NCBI GenBank assembly: GCA_027623095.1
Contig: JAQBVM010000006.1
Location: 1-52,173, forward strand
Direction of reading: 5' to 3'
Source of the DNA: Verrucomicrobiota bacterium
Lineage (GTDB): Bacteria; Verrucomicrobiota; Verrucomicrobiia; Limisphaerales; SIBE01
Length of the DNA: 52,173 nt
Positions within the stretch are counted from its first letter, which is position 1; every line of letters begins with the position of its first letter. The notes under the pieces were generated by a model. It made no database searches. It saw nothing but the letters and a program-made list of their open reading frames with translations, and was not told the DNA's origin. A program made the position numbers and the translations under genes. This document shows, one piece after another, positions 8,822 through 19,386 of the stretch.

Positions 8822-11578
8822 ATGAATAAGAAACACACTCTTTTTGGTGCGCTGCAAGAATTCCCTCTAGGGAACGGACAAGCTGGTCAATTTTATTCGC
8901 TGCCTGCTCTGGAGCGAGCGGGAATCGCGGCGATCTCCCGTTTGCCAGTCTCCATTCGAATCGTTTTGGAGTCGGTTCTTCGAAACTGCGATGGCCGGAG
9001 AGTCAGCGAAGCGAGCGTCAAGGCGTTGGCCCAATGGAAGGCGGTTTCTCGGCGGACAGAAGAAATCCCATTCGTCGTCGCTCGGATTGTCCTTCAGGAT
9101 TTTACGGGTGTTCCGCTTTTGGTTGATCTTGCCGCGATGCGGTCGGCAGTGGCCCGTATGGGAAAGAATCCCAAGATGATCGAACCGTTAGTGCCGGTCG
9201 ATCTCGTCGTGGATCATTCAGTTCAGGTCGATTTCGCCGGAAGTTCGGATTCTATGACAAAGAATCTGGAGATGGAGTTTCGCCGGAACCGGGAGCGGTA
9301 TCAGTTTCTGAAATGGGGAATGCAGGCGTTTGAAACCTTCAAGGTTGTTCCACCCGGAATTGGCATCGTGCATCAGGTGAATTTGGAATACCTCGCCAAA
9401 GGCGTGATCTTGCGGGACGGACTTTATTTTCCAGACACTTTGGTTGGAACCGATTCCCACACCACGATGATCAATGGATTGGGAATCGTCGGCTGGGGAG
9501 TTGGAGGAATCGAGGCGGAGGCCGGAATGCTCGGTCAGCCGGTCTATTTCCTGACGCCGGATGTTGTCGGAGTGCACTTGACGGGCTCAATTCGCGAAGG
9601 CGTTACGGCGACGGATGTCGCTCTTCATCTTACGCAGATGCTGCGGAAAGAGAAGGTGGTTGGAAAATTCGTGGAATACTTTGGTGCTGGAGCCGCAAGT
9701 TTGCCCGTTGCTGACCGGGCGACGATCGCGAACATGGCGCCAGAGTACGGAGCTACGATGGGTTACTTCCCAGTCGATGAGGAAACTGTCAAGTATCTGC
9801 GCGCCACCGGTCGCACGGAAGATCAATGCGCTCTATTCGAGAATTATTTTCGGGCGCAAGATCTGTTTGGAATGCCGCGGCGAGGGCAGTTGGATTACAG
9901 TGTCGATTTGGAGCTGAATCTTGGCGATGTTACACCCAGCGTGGCGGGGCCCAAACGGCCTCAAGACCGGATCGAATTGAATTCTCTCAAGAGGACATGG
10001 GAAGAGCTCTTGGCGAATCCTGTTGCAGACGGTGGGTATGGCAAGAAAGGCACGCCAACGCTCTCGCCTGTGGATTTGGCAGGTAGTCCGTCGCCTGCCC
10101 CGGCGTCCGGTGATAGCGGGTCGGAGGATCGAGAGATCGAAGTTGAAATCCGCACGGGCGATGTTGTCATTGCGGCCATCACAAGCTGCACGAACACAAG
10201 CAATCCGAGCGTGATGATTGCCGCGGGGTTGCTTGCCAGGAAAGCTGTTGAACGTGGATTGACGGTGAGGCCGGAGGTCAAAGCATCGCTTGCGCCCGGA
10301 TCCCGAGTCGTGAGCGATTATTTGGCAAAGACCGGACTGCAGCCGTATTTGGATCAATTGGGTTTTAATCTTGTGGGTTACGGATGCACGACCTGCATTG
10401 GAAACTCCGGCCCGCTTGCTTCCGCCATCGAAGAGGCAATTGTCGCGAAGGACTTGATCGCCGCCAGTGTTCTTTCCGGCAATCGAAATTTCGAAGCACG
10501 AGTGCACCAAAGCGTAAAAGCGAATTTCCTAATGTCGCCGCCTCTGGTTGTGGCTTTCGCTTTGGCAGGCCGTGTGAATATCGATCTGACAAGCGAACCG
10601 ATTGGTTTGGGCAGCGACGGAACTCCGGTCTTTTTGCGCGATATCTGGCCGACGCTGACCGAGATTCGGGAGCAAATGGAAATTGGATTGGCGCCGGAAA
10701 TTTTTCGGAAACTCTACCAGGATTTTGCAGGACAGAACCCGATGTGGAACGAGATCCCGGCGCCGACCGGGGAAGTCTATGCGTGGGACGAAAAAAGCAC
10801 GTATATTCAGGAACCTCCGTTTTTCGAAGGTTTTTCCATGGAGTTCTCGGCGAGCCCAGAAATCGTGGGAGCCAAGGCGCTCGCGGTTTTTGGTGATTCT
10901 GTGACGACCGATCATATTTCACCCGCCGGGAGCATCAAAAGCGGTTCTCCCGCCGCAAAGTATTTGGTGGAGAATGGGGTGGCGCCGATTGATTTCAACA
11001 GCTATGGATCGAGGCGCGGAAACGATCGTGTGATGACTCGAGGCACGTTCGGAAATGTGCGAATCAAGAATCTGATGATCACCGGCTCTGAGGGCGGAGT
11101 TACGAAGTTCCAACCGGACGGGCAGCTGATGAGCATATTCGACGCGGCGATCAAATATCAGGCTGCGGCAGTGCCTTTGATCATCATTGCTGGACAGGAA
11201 TATGGGACGGGCAGCTCGCGCGATTGGGCTGCGAAAGGAACGCGCTTGATGGGAGTTCGCGCGGTTGTGGCGCAAAGTTTCGAGCGAATCCACAGGTCGA
11301 ATCTGGTGGGTATGGGAGTTCTGCCCCTCCAATTTCCAGACGGAGTCAATGCAACGACGCTGAATCTTTCCGGCACCGAGACTTACGACGTGATCGGCGC
11401 CAATTCAGAATTGAAACCGCAACAGAACCTCATTTTGCGGATCTTACGGATGGATGAAAGTTTACAAGAAGTTTCGGTCCGATGCAGAATCGATACGCCC
11501 ATCGAGATTGAATACTACGAGCACGGCGGAATCCTTCCCTACGTTCTCCGGGAGTTGATCCGGTCGGCCCGATCCTAA
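8822..11578 (+). CDS. acnA: Aconitate hydratase A
   Basis: A 918-residue [4Fe-4S] enzyme of the AcnA/IRP type that interconverts citrate and isocitrate in the TCA cycle. The cluster ligands are visible at Cys456 (SCTNTSNPS) and Cys522/Cys525 (GCTTC). [11 protein letters not shown] lies in domain 1, and [16 protein letters not shown] lies in the swivelling C-terminal domain. A TTGACA box at 8707-8712 lies about 110 bases upstream but has only a poor -10. The gene is monocistronic, divergent from parB. Its stop overlaps the convergent ferritin-like gene by 4 bases. Confidence 0.96.
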   Translation: MNKKHTLFGALQEFPLGNGQAGQFYSLPALERAGIAAISRLPVSIRIVLESVLRNCDGRRVSEASVKALAQWKAVSRRTEEIPFVVARIVLQDFTGVPLLVDLAAMRSAVARMGKNPKMIEPLVPVDLVVDHSVQVDFAGSSDSMTKNLEMEFRRNRERYQFLKWGMQAFETFKVVPPGIGIVHQVNLEYLAKGVILRDGLYFPDTLVGTDSHTTMINGLGIVGWGVGGIEAEAGMLGQPVYFLTPDVVGVHLTGSIREGVTATDVALHLTQMLRKEKVVGKFVEYFGAGAASLPVADRATIANMAPEYGATMGYFPVDEETVKYLRATGRTEDQCALFENYFRAQDLFGMPRRGQLDYSVDLELNLGDVTPSVAGPKRPQDRIELNSLKRTWEELLANPVADGGYGKKGTPTLSPVDLAGSPSPAPASGDSGSEDREIEVEIRTGDVVIAAITSCTNTSNPSVMIAAGLLARKAVERGLTVRPEVKASLAPGSRVVSDYLAKTGLQPYLDQLGFNLVGYGCTTCIGNSGPLASAIEEAIVAKDLIAASVLSGNRNFEARVHQSVKANFLMSPPLVVAFALAGRVNIDLTSEPIGLGSDGTPVFLRDIWPTLTEIREQMEIGLAPEIFRKLYQDFAGQNPMWNEIPAPTGEVYAWDEKSTYIQEPPFFEGFSMEFSASPEIVGAKALAVFGDSVTTDHISPAGSIKSGSPAAKYLVENGVAPIDFNSYGSRRGNDRVMTRGTFGNVRIKNLMITGSEGGVTKFQPDGQLMSIFDAAIKYQAAAVPLIIIAGQEYGTGSSRDWAAKGTRLMGVRAVVAQSFERIHRSNLVGMGVLPLQFPDGVNATTLNLSGTETYDVIGANSELKPQQNLILRILRMDESLQEVSVRCRIDTPIEIEYYEHGGILPYVLRELIRSARS

Positions 11579-13680
11579 CGAGACTTTGCCAGTTCCTCAA
11601 AGTTCCGTCCAACTTTGAAGACAGCCAAACAACACTCTGCCATCTCGGGATCGGTTAGGCACACAGCTCCCGAAGCGATTTTCTGTTTAGGCTGTCCGCT
11701 CAGCTCGACCGGGTGTCTGTACTGCAAGTTTTGAGCGTAGTCCGCAAACGAGGCGGACTGTTCCCTTCGAAGCGCGCTCCGATTGACAAGTTGGAAAATT
11801 CCGATTCGTCCAGGCATCGCATATCTCATCAACTCGATTAAGACGCGTCCCATTGTGAAGCGCGGGTTGATTTCCACAATTGGCTTTGCGCGGAACATCT
11901 GGTTTTGCTCTCGATAAACAAACGCATCAATTCCCAATGGGCCGGTGAACCCTGCGGACCTCAGTCTGGGTTCGAGAAAAGAGCCCAGGCTCCGCGCGAG
12001 ATTCCTCAAGCGATTCTGGGTTGTTCCCGACACGAAAGCAGCCAGTGATTGATCGAAGCCGAATGTGAAATTCGGAGAAAAAACGGATGCCTGATACTGT
12101 CCCCGGCGATCGTTCTCGGCTCGAACAATCCCAAGGAGCTGCAATGAAGACTCCTTCATCTCGAATTGGATTGAGAAATCGAGAATCCGGTCCACCCACG
12201 GTTCAATCACGAGCACGCCGTCCGTCTGGATTGTGTTTCGAATCCAGGATTCTTGCGCGTTCGTCAACGCCGGTTCCCAGAGGCGGCACATATTTGCTCC
12301 CGCCATACCGAAAGGTGCTTTTGCCACAACGGAAATGTGTCCCCGCGCACGAATGGCCCTGATAGCGTCGAGAGCGGCGGAATAAGTGGAGACTGAAACG
12401 CCGGCATGCCAGTCGGGGCAAAGCCAATCGCGATCCGAAGTCTCGCTAAGGAACTCGCTCAAGCGATCGGCGCTCCAGCATTTCGAAAAGAGTGGTTTAA
12501 TAAGAGAATTCCACTCTTTGTGAATGGGCATTGCAGGTCCATTCAGATTGGAAAGCAGTGGCATTAAAGTTTCGATGCTGTCCGGGCTCCAAGCCCATGG
12601 ACGGAGAGCGTCAATTTTTCGTGTGCGCAGATCGCTTTCATTAGGAATCTGGGACTCATCGAGTTCCTGAAACTCAGGCAATTCGAACGTGTTGCGTTTT
12701 AGACCAGACAGAAACGCGGTTCGCGGCCTGCGCGGGACCAGGACAACATCGTCTTTTCGACAGAGAAATTGAGGCAGATTCGACAAATCGCGGGCCAACG
12801 CTTCCTGATGTCTTTTTGGAGTGAATGCGCGTCCCCTGCCAATCCGGTATTCGGCATAGGGATTAAACAGATAAACTCCCGGAGTTCGTCCTTTTGATTT
12901 CGAAAAGACGAACAGTTCGTCAATAAACTCGGAGTTCAGCCCTGCTTTCTGTCGCGCTTCCACGTTGAACGGCGCTCCCTTCGCGCGACTGGGTGAAAGC
13001 GGCAGTGTCAGGTGATTTTTAAACGCCTGCCAATCTGTCTGAGAAGGATCTTTCCAACGTCGAAACCACCTGAGCCCATAACCGACGTGCCCGATTTCAT
13101 CCTGATGAATTCGATCGAGGATGGCTTCCGTTTTCGGATCACCCGCAATTCTGAACTGTTCCGCATACCATTTGGAATAGTCCAGATTGGCCTGCTCGAA
13201 TGTCAGCGATAAATGGCTCACGTAATCGAGGGGCGTGCTCATGCGCGAGATGGTTCTCCAGAAGAATCCTGTCACTGGATATTGCCCGAAAGCGACTCCC
13301 AGTTCTTTCATTCGATCAATGTAAACGCGGGTATGCACTTGTTCGTCCTTGAGCGTTTGAAGCAATCCGAGCCGAAACGACTTGGGAGCGTCGGGAAACC
13401 GCAGGAGTGCCAGGGCCATCAGCTCCGTGGCAAGTAACTCGTGGTTTGCGAAAAAATGAAGTAATCGACCGCGCACATCGCCTTGATCGAGTTGCTGCAG
13501 ACTTGGAAATTCGAAACCGGACCGGCCTTTGAAAAACTCGAGTTCCGCCGGCCTGCCCGGCAACGACGGAGTGATAATCGCGTCGCCCGGGCAATCATCG
13601 GCAATCGCGGGCGGCGGTCTCAGTTTTGATTCGAGCGAGTTTCCAAAGAGAACTTGCTCGGCGAATTCGCGGAGGTTCAT
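11575..13680 (-). CDS. Ferritin-like (DUF455) / ATP-grasp-like fusion protein
   Basis: A 701-residue two-part protein. Residues about 50-215 are a DUF455-type four-helix ferritin-like domain with a plausible diiron set: Glu86, Glu113-x2-His116, Glu162 and Glu195-x2-His198. Residues about 430-650 resemble an ATP-grasp domain, with [14 protein letters not shown] (lysine and glycine-rich nucleotide loop), [18 protein letters not shown] and the metal-binding [10 protein letters not shown] (602-611). A linker of about 200 residues joins them. No substrate can be named: DUF455 members are related to tRNA-hydroxylating MiaE-like proteins, and ATP-grasp enzymes ligate a carboxylate to an amine or thiol. 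It stands alone, convergent with aconitase. Confidence 0.7.
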   Translation of the reverse strand: MNLREFAEQVLFGNSLESKLRPPPAIADDCPGDAIITPSLPGRPAELEFFKGRSGFEFPSLQQLDQGDVRGRLLHFFANHELLATELMALALLRFPDAPKSFRLGLLQTLKDEQVHTRVYIDRMKELGVAFGQYPVTGFFWRTISRMSTPLDYVSHLSLTFEQANLDYSKWYAEQFRIAGDPKTEAILDRIHQDEIGHVGYGLRWFRRWKDPSQTDWQAFKNHLTLPLSPSRAKGAPFNVEARQKAGLNSEFIDELFVFSKSKGRTPGVYLFNPYAEYRIGRGRAFTPKRHQEALARDLSNLPQFLCRKDDVVLVPRRPRTAFLSGLKRNTFELPEFQELDESQIPNESDLRTRKIDALRPWAWSPDSIETLMPLLSNLNGPAMPIHKEWNSLIKPLFSKCWSADRLSEFLSETSDRDWLCPDWHAGVSVSTYSAALDAIRAIRARGHISVVAKAPFGMAGANMCRLWEPALTNAQESWIRNTIQTDGVLVIEPWVDRILDFSIQFEMKESSLQLLGIVRAENDRRGQYQASVFSPNFTFGFDQSLAAFVSGTTQNRLRNLARSLGSFLEPRLRSAGFTGPLGIDAFVYREQNQMFRAKPIVEINPRFTMGRVLIELMRYAMPGRIGIFQLVNRSALRREQSASFADYAQNLQYRHPVELSGQPKQKIASGAVCLTDPEMAECCLAVFKVGRNFEELAKSR

Positions 13681-14068
13681 TCGATCGTCGAATCTCGGAG
13701 GCGAAATAAGTTAAGGTTCTAATTGTGTGTTTAATTCGGTCTCGCGCGGATTTCGTCATGCCTTCGGCGTAGCGCGTCGAATCCTCAGAATATCCGGCTA
13801 TCACAAGAAGTCGATCCGTCCGCGAACGTTGCGCGGTATTACTTGTCTGTCGCTTTCCGAGCGGATGTGGGCATCCGCGCGCCTAAAATAGACGAAATGC
13901 CTTATCTGCGGACCGTTTCGAGCTTTTGCTTCGATCTTGCCAATCGAGTTCGCCTGTGCCATCAAGTCCGGCACGATTCGAATGGTGGCTTCAGACGCGC
14001 GCAGCCAGCGAACCTGAATCCAAAATGACTCTCCATTCGAGTGATTAACTCTGCTGCGATTTGTCATA
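13681..14068. other. Intergenic region with one strong hairpin
   Basis: The 388 bases between the divergent DUF455 fusion and aldehyde dehydrogenase hold no gene I trust. A perfect hairpin GCGGATG-TGGG-CATCCGC lies at 13861-13878. It has no T-run, so it is either a repeat or a leader structure for the aldehyde dehydrogenase operon. Confidence 0.4.
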
Positions 14069-15499
14069 ATGAACTTTCCTACTGAACCTTTTCTGAACGG
14101 CGCTTTTCGCGATCCTGCTTCCAAAAACCGAACGACGCTGATTAACCCAGCCACCGAGGAACCCCTCTGCGACGTTGCGGCGGCGAGCGTCGAAGAGGTG
14201 AATTTCGCGGTGCAGTCTGCTTCGGAGGTGTGGCATTCGACCTGGCGCGATATGAAACCCGGGAAACGCGCCGAAATCTTGTTTTCGATCGCGCGAGTTC
14301 TTCGCGAGAATAGCGAACGGATCGCCCGTCTTGAATGTGCGCAAATCGGCAAGCCGATCAGCGACGCGCGGGATGAAGCGGCTCTCGGCGCGCGTGTATT
14401 CGAATACTATGCGGGTGCAATCGGGAAGTTTTGCGGACAGACAATTCCGGTTGCCAGCGGCGGGTTCGACTTCACTCTGCGCCAGCCCATGGGGGTCGTT
14501 GCGGCAATTGTCCCGTGGAATTTTCCGTTTCCGATTGCGTGTTGGAAAGTGGCGCCAGCTTTGGCGGCTGGCAACTCGGTGGTGCTTAAACCTGCCTCGC
14601 TTTCGCCGCTTACGGCTCTTGTGCTGGGTGAACTGGCGCATGCGGCAGGGTTGCCTGCTGGTGCGCTCCAGGTGCTGCCTGGCAGCGGTTCATCCATCGG
14701 CGACGCGCTCGTGACGAATGCGCTTGTTCGAAAAGTCTCTTTTACCGGATCAACGGAGGTCGGACGGCGGATCATGGAGCTGGCTTCCCGGGATTTGAAA
14801 CGCATTTCACTCGAGCTCGGCGGCAAATCGCCCAACATAGTGTTTGCCGACTCGGATTGGCGTCTTGCCGCGGAATCGTCGCCTATGAGCGTGTTTGCAA
14901 ATACAGGACAGGATTGCTGTGCCCGCAGCCGCGTTTTCGTGGAGAAGAGCATTTTTGAAGCGTTCGTTGAGGTGTTCCTCGATGCGACGCGAAAACTGGT
15001 TGTTGGCGATCCAGAAAAAGACGAGACACAACTTGGCCCGTTGGTTTCCTCCGGGCAACGCGTGGTGGTCGAAGAGTTTTTGGCCGACGCCCGCGCGCGT
15101 GGAAACAAGTTCGCCTGCGGCGGAGGCAGGCTCTTTTCGAAAGGATATTTCTTGGAGCCGACCGTTTTGCTGGAGGTCGGAAAAGAGGATCGATGCTGGC
15201 GCGAAGAGATTTTTGGTCCCGTGGTCTGCATTACTCCGTTCGAGGAGGAAGCCCGAATGATCCAAGATGTCAACGCGTCGCCTTATGGTTTGAGCGGGTC
15301 AATTTGGACCAACGATCTGCGGCGCGCCATTCGGGTAAGCCGCGCCGTGGAAAGCGGCGTGTTAAGTGTGAATTCCCACAGCAGCCTCCATGTAGAAGCG
15401 CCGTTCGGCGGATTCAAACAGAGCGGGATTGGGCGCGATTTGGGAATGCACGCGATGGAAGGATATACGGAGTTGAAGAATGTGTATGTGGCTTTATGA
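14069..15499 (+). CDS. NAD(P)-dependent aldehyde dehydrogenase
   Basis: A 476-residue class of aldehyde dehydrogenase resembling betaine-aldehyde and gamma-glutamyl-aminobutyraldehyde dehydrogenases. The catalytic Cys283 sits in FANTGQDC and the general base Glu249 in LELGGKSPN, with the cofactor loop SFTGSTEVG and PWNFPF present. Its stop TGA overlaps the ATG of a glutamine-synthetase-like gene (ATGA), so the two are translated together. That pair recalls the Puu putrescine pathway, in which a gamma-glutamylated amine is made and its aldehyde oxidised (PuuA, PuuC). The oxidase and hydrolase of that pathway are not here, so the amine is unknown. Confidence 0.88.
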   Translation: MNFPTEPFLNGAFRDPASKNRTTLINPATEEPLCDVAAASVEEVNFAVQSASEVWHSTWRDMKPGKRAEILFSIARVLRENSERIARLECAQIGKPISDARDEAALGARVFEYYAGAIGKFCGQTIPVASGGFDFTLRQPMGVVAAIVPWNFPFPIACWKVAPALAAGNSVVLKPASLSPLTALVLGELAHAAGLPAGALQVLPGSGSSIGDALVTNALVRKVSFTGSTEVGRRIMELASRDLKRISLELGGKSPNIVFADSDWRLAAESSPMSVFANTGQDCCARSRVFVEKSIFEAFVEVFLDATRKLVVGDPEKDETQLGPLVSSGQRVVVEEFLADARARGNKFACGGGRLFSKGYFLEPTVLLEVGKEDRCWREEIFGPVVCITPFEEEARMIQDVNASPYGLSGSIWTNDLRRAIRVSRAVESGVLSVNSHSSLHVEAPFGGFKQSGIGRDLGMHAMEGYTELKNVYVAL

Positions 15500-16842
15500 C
15501 GCTGAACCAACTTAAATCCAAAATCAAAGCCGGTGAGATCGACACTGTCATCGTTGTGTTCCCCGATGTCTTTGGCCGATTGATTGGAAAACGATTCACG
15601 GGCCGTTTTTTTCTCGATCAGGTCGCCGGACACGGCACTCACTGCTGTAACTACCTGCTGACCGTGAATATTGAAATGGACCCGATGGACGGGTTCAATG
15701 TGGCGAATTGGGAAAAGGGTTTCGGCGATTTCGAAATGCGTCCGGATCATGCGACATTGCGAAAGATTCCGTGGCAAACCGGGGCCGTTCTGGTGTTGTG
15801 CGATTATTGTCACGATGACGGGACGCTGGTTGAAGAGGCGCCGCGATCTGTGCTCAAACGGCAAGTCGCTTCTTTGGCGTTCAGGAAAACGGACTGCAAT
15901 ATCGCCAGCGAACTCGAGTTTTTCCTGTTTAACAACAGCTATCAGGAGGCGGCGCGTGCTGGGTATCGTGATTTGGAGGCGGCGAGCGATTACCGGGTCG
16001 ATTACCACACGATGCAACCGGCTCGTGAGGAGAATCTGATGCGGGCAGTTCGAAACATGATGACGGAAGCGGGCGTTCCGGTCGAATCGAGCAAGGGCGA
16101 ATGGGGCAGGGGACAGCATGAGGTGAATTTCGTGTACGATCGTCCGGTTCCGATGGCTGATATGCATGTGTTATTCAAGCAAGGCATCAAGGAAATCGCG
16201 GCGCAACAGGGCAGGGCGATCACGTTCATGCCCAAGATTTCGGAATCCGAGGTGGGCAGCAGTTGCCACATTCATGTCAGCCTTGCGAAGAACGGTCAGA
16301 ATCTCTTTTGGGACGCTCGAAAAGCGGCGGGTTCAAAGCTGTTCCGCCAGTTTCTTGGTGGCTTGATGAAGTATTCTCCCGAACTTTGCTATTTCTTCGC
16401 TCCGTCAATTAACGCTTACAAACGATATCAATCAGGCAGTTGGGCTCCGACGAAAATGGCTTGGTCCTATGACAATCGCACTGTCGGATTCCGGATCGTT
16501 GGGAAAAAGAACTCGTTCCGAATTGAAAACCGGATGCCCGGGGGCGACGCGAATCCGTATCTCGCATTTGCGGCAACGATCGCAGCGGGAATGGCCGGGA
16601 TTGATGAGGAACTCGATTGCGGTGAAGCGTACGAGGGCAACGCTTATGTGGATAAGAAATTGGCGGCTTTGCCAAGAACGTTGCGTGATGCGGCCGGGTT
16701 GCTTCACGAAAGCAAACTGGCGCGGCGCGCGTTTGGCGATTCCGTGGTCGATTTCTATGTCCATACCGCGCGGTTGGAGGTCGAGGCCTTTGACAATGCG
16801 GTTACCGACTGGGAACGAAGAAGATATTTTGAGCGAATTTGA
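15496..16842 (+). CDS. Glutamine-synthetase-family ligase (PuuA-like)
   Basis: A 448-residue member of the glutamine synthetase superfamily that would ligate glutamate to ammonia or, more likely in this setting, to an amine. The ATG at 15496 overlaps the aldehyde dehydrogenase stop by 4 bases; an upstream extension in this frame lies inside that gene and is rejected. Catalytic-site motifs are visible: SELEFFLF (metal Glu), GQHEVNF, GSSCHIHVSL and ENRMPGGDANPYLAFAA. The protein lacks the adenylylation-tyrosine context of housekeeping GlnA. A role in gamma-glutamylation of polyamines or another amine is inferred from the operon partner. Confidence 0.85.
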   Translation: MTLNQLKSKIKAGEIDTVIVVFPDVFGRLIGKRFTGRFFLDQVAGHGTHCCNYLLTVNIEMDPMDGFNVANWEKGFGDFEMRPDHATLRKIPWQTGAVLVLCDYCHDDGTLVEEAPRSVLKRQVASLAFRKTDCNIASELEFFLFNNSYQEAARAGYRDLEAASDYRVDYHTMQPAREENLMRAVRNMMTEAGVPVESSKGEWGRGQHEVNFVYDRPVPMADMHVLFKQGIKEIAAQQGRAITFMPKISESEVGSSCHIHVSLAKNGQNLFWDARKAAGSKLFRQFLGGLMKYSPELCYFFAPSINAYKRYQSGSWAPTKMAWSYDNRTVGFRIVGKKNSFRIENRMPGGDANPYLAFAATIAAGMAGIDEELDCGEAYEGNAYVDKKLAALPRTLRDAAGLLHESKLARRAFGDSVVDFYVHTARLEVEAFDNAVTDWERRRYFERI

Positions 16843-16999
16843 ATTGGTTTCAGTCACTGGCGAGCTCGCTGCTTCCCGGCAATGCTGAGACGTTTACGAG
16901 ATTGGCACACAAAAGCATTGTTTGTTCGGAATTAACCCAATCGGCGAAGCACAATTCGTATCAATTCGGTATGTACGGTCCACGGTTCATGCTCGATCG

Positions 17000-18520
17000 T
17001 TATCGTGTCCAAGACAGCCATCTTGCCATGACGGACTTCACAGTCGGCGTCAGCCGGGTGCGGTTGAATAAATCCCCCACTTTCCGGACCGCTTCCGCTT
17101 GCGTCGGATAGGGGTGGATCGTGCTGCCGACCTTCTTCAAGCCTAGACCGTGGGTCATGGCCAACGTAATTTCGCTGATGATATCTCCGGCATTGGCGGC
17201 CACGACCGTCGCCCCGAGGATTTGATCCGTTCCCTTCTTTACATGAATTCGGACCAATCCATGGGTCTCTTCCTCCAGGATCGCCCGATCGACGTTCGCC
17301 AACTCCTGAGTAAAGGTATCAATCGGTATGTTTCGACACTTTGCTTCGGCGGGGAGCAGACCGACATGTGCTAGTTCAGGCGAGGTGTATGTGCACCACG
17401 GAATCGTAAGCGCGCTGACCTTGGCTCGCCCCATGAAAAGGGCGTTCTGGATAACGATGCGCGCCATGAAATCGGCGGCGTGGGTAAACTGGTAAGGCGA
17501 ACAAATATCGCCTGCGGCGAAAATCCGCCGGTTGGCCGTTCTCAGATTGTCATCCACCACGACCCCTTTCTTGCTGTATTCGACACCTGCGTTTTCCAAT
17601 TCAAGTCCCTCGACGTTTGGCGCTCTGCCCACGGCCACTAGCAGTTGATCCACCACTTGATCGTATTCCTTGCCATGGGATTCCACTTTGAGGCGCACGC
17701 CGCCATCGGCGGCTTTGGAAAGTTGCAGATGCTTGCCGCAGCACAGCGGAGTCACTCCGTCTCGGATCAACGATTCCCGAACGATGTTGGCGGCCTCCTG
17801 ATCTTCTTTGGGAAGGACGCCGTGCATGGATTCCACGAGAAAGACTTCGGACCCGAATCGGGCAAAGGTTTGTGCCATTTCACATCCTATCGCACCGGCC
17901 CCGATAATCCCGAAACGTTTCGGAAGTTCTGTCAGTGAGAAGACGGTTTCATTTGTCAGATAATCCACCTCCTCCAATCCAGGCATGGGTGGCGCTGCCG
18001 CGCGCGCCCCAGTCGCGATAACGGCGCTTTTGAATCTCAGCTTTTCTCCTGCTACTTCAACAGTGCCGGCGTCGAGGAATTTGCCCTGGCCGAGGAACAC
18101 ATCAATCCCCAGATCACGAAAGCGCGCCGCGGAGTCGTGCGGACTGATGCCGGCGCGGAGCCGCCGCATCCGTTCCATGACCGCGCCAAAGTTGACTTTG
18201 CATCCCTCCCCAATTTCAACGCCAAACTTTCCGGAGCCCTGGACCGCCGCCGCCGCCCGGGCGCTGCTGATGATGGCCTTGGAAGGAACACAGCCCACAT
18301 TGAGGCAGTCACCACCCAAGAGGGCGCGCTCGATCAGTGCCACCTTTGCCCCCAGCCCGGCGGCGCCCGCCGCAGTGACCAGGCCTGCGGTCCCGCCGCC
18401 AATGACCACGAGATTATATCGTCCGGCGGGTCTGGGGTTTGCCCAAGCAGGCGGGTGAACGTTGTTTTCCAGATCCTGATTGTATTTATCTCTTGGTTGA
18501 AGTTGGGGAAAGTCGCTCAT
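17000..18520 (-). CDS. MerA-like FAD/NAD disulfide oxidoreductase
   Basis: A 506-residue class I pyridine nucleotide-disulfide oxidoreductase. The FAD loop VVIGGGTAGLVTAAGAAGLG is followed by the redox pair in GGDCLNVGCVPSK. The NAD-binding segment FGIIGAGAIGCEMA, the FAD motif RRIFAAGDI and a dimerisation domain ending HPYPTQAEAVRKVGD complete the fold. It resembles mercuric reductase in the body but lacks the N-terminal HMA domain and the C-terminal vicinal cysteines that MerA needs for Hg(II), so it should not be called MerA. ATG 18520 is chosen because the longer open frame overlaps the neighbouring TVP38 gene. That neighbour on the same strand is a known recurrent partner of this flavoprotein type. 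Confidence 0.85.
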   Translation of the reverse strand: MSDFPQLQPRDKYNQDLENNVHPPAWANPRPAGRYNLVVIGGGTAGLVTAAGAAGLGAKVALIERALLGGDCLNVGCVPSKAIISSARAAAAVQGSGKFGVEIGEGCKVNFGAVMERMRRLRAGISPHDSAARFRDLGIDVFLGQGKFLDAGTVEVAGEKLRFKSAVIATGARAAAPPMPGLEEVDYLTNETVFSLTELPKRFGIIGAGAIGCEMAQTFARFGSEVFLVESMHGVLPKEDQEAANIVRESLIRDGVTPLCCGKHLQLSKAADGGVRLKVESHGKEYDQVVDQLLVAVGRAPNVEGLELENAGVEYSKKGVVVDDNLRTANRRIFAAGDICSPYQFTHAADFMARIVIQNALFMGRAKVSALTIPWCTYTSPELAHVGLLPAEAKCRNIPIDTFTQELANVDRAILEEETHGLVRIHVKKGTDQILGATVVAANAGDIISEITLAMTHGLGLKKVGSTIHPYPTQAEAVRKVGDLFNRTRLTPTVKSVMARWLSWTR

Positions 18521-18621
18521 TTTGATGTGTGTGGATCGATTTGTTACAAGCCGTTCTTTAGTGGAAAATCTCGGCGGATTGGCTGGCTCGCCGCTCTGAT
18601 TCCGAGTTCGCATTTCAGGAT

Positions 18622-19386
18622 TCAGATTGCCGGACGGATTCCGGCCATAATCTTTTTGATGAGAATTGGGAAAATTCCCAAAATCACAAAAGCGGCAAGC
18701 AACTGAGGAGAAAGGATTCCTCCTGCTCCCTTGTCGGCCAAGATTTGCAGGCTGGGTACCGCTGATCCGGCATAGACAAAAACCACAGTTCCCGGAAGCA
18801 TGCCCACTTGGCTGATCCACCAAAACGTTTTGGCGCGCATCGGAGTCAGCCCCATGACGAGGTTAATCACAAAAAAAGGGACAACCGGAATGAGCCGAAG
18901 CGTAAACAAATAAAAGGCGCCCTCGCGCCGGAGCGCCTCGTTGAACGACTCCAACCGGGCGCCAAATCGGTTTTGTATGGTGTCCCGCAGCAGGTAGCGG
19001 CTAAACAAAAATGCCAGAGTCGCGCCGGCCGTGGAAGCGAAACTCACAAGAAACAACCCGCGCCATGATCCCAGGAACCAGCCCATGATGAGTGTCATCG
19101 CGGCGGCTCCAGGAAGCGAGAGGGCAGTCACCGTGACATAGACCGCGAACGCCGCTCCGTAAACCAGCACCGGATGGTCCTGCTGGTACTGTCGCAGGCC
19201 CGTCTCTTTCCTGGCCAGGCTTTGCAAGGACAGGTTCTCGCCAAACATCGAATAGGCGGCTGCAAAAAGACCTGCCACGACAGCCAACAACACAATTTTC
19301 TTGGCGAGTCCGAACTTTTTCCTGCGCTGACTCTCATCGAGTCCGATTTTTCCGCCATCCGAAGAGCCTTGATTGGATTCTTTCAT
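18622..19386 (-). CDS. TVP38/TMEM64 (VTT-domain) membrane protein
   Basis: About 254 residues, with five or six membrane spans and the VTT-domain core beginning LSLPGAAAMTLIMGWFLGSW. The region ending RLIPVVPFFVINLVMGLTPM carries the conserved Arg-x-(I/V)-P re-entrant motif, and GMLPGTVVFVYAGS follows. Members act as scramblases or are tied to membrane homeostasis; the bacterial role is uncertain. ATG 19386 is preferred; ATG 19440 would add 18 hydrophilic residues. It lies about 100 bases upstream of the MerA-like oxidoreductase on the same strand and is probably co-expressed with it. Confidence 0.82.
   Translation of the reverse strand: MKESNQGSSDGGKIGLDESQRRKKFGLAKKIVLLAVVAGLFAAAYSMFGENLSLQSLARKETGLRQYQQDHPVLVYGAAFAVYVTVTALSLPGAAAMTLIMGWFLGSWRGLFLVSFASTAGATLAFLFSRYLLRDTIQNRFGARLESFNEALRREGAFYLFTLRLIPVVPFFVINLVMGLTPMRAKTFWWISQVGMLPGTVVFVYAGSAVPSLQILADKGAGGILSPQLLAAFVILGIFPILIKKIMAGIRPAI

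Noticed and set aside
15193..15495. N-terminal extension of the glutamine-synthetase-like gene
   Set aside because: It overlaps the aldehyde dehydrogenase coding end; ATG 15496 with an ATGA overlap is the natural start.
17000..18520. Mercuric reductase merA
   Set aside because: No C-terminal vicinal cysteines or N-terminal HMA domain; it also lies outside the mer-like unit and beside a TVP38 gene.
18521..18823. 101-residue N-terminal extension of the MerA-like oxidoreductase
   Set aside because: It would overlap the TVP38 gene and resembles no HMA or other domain.
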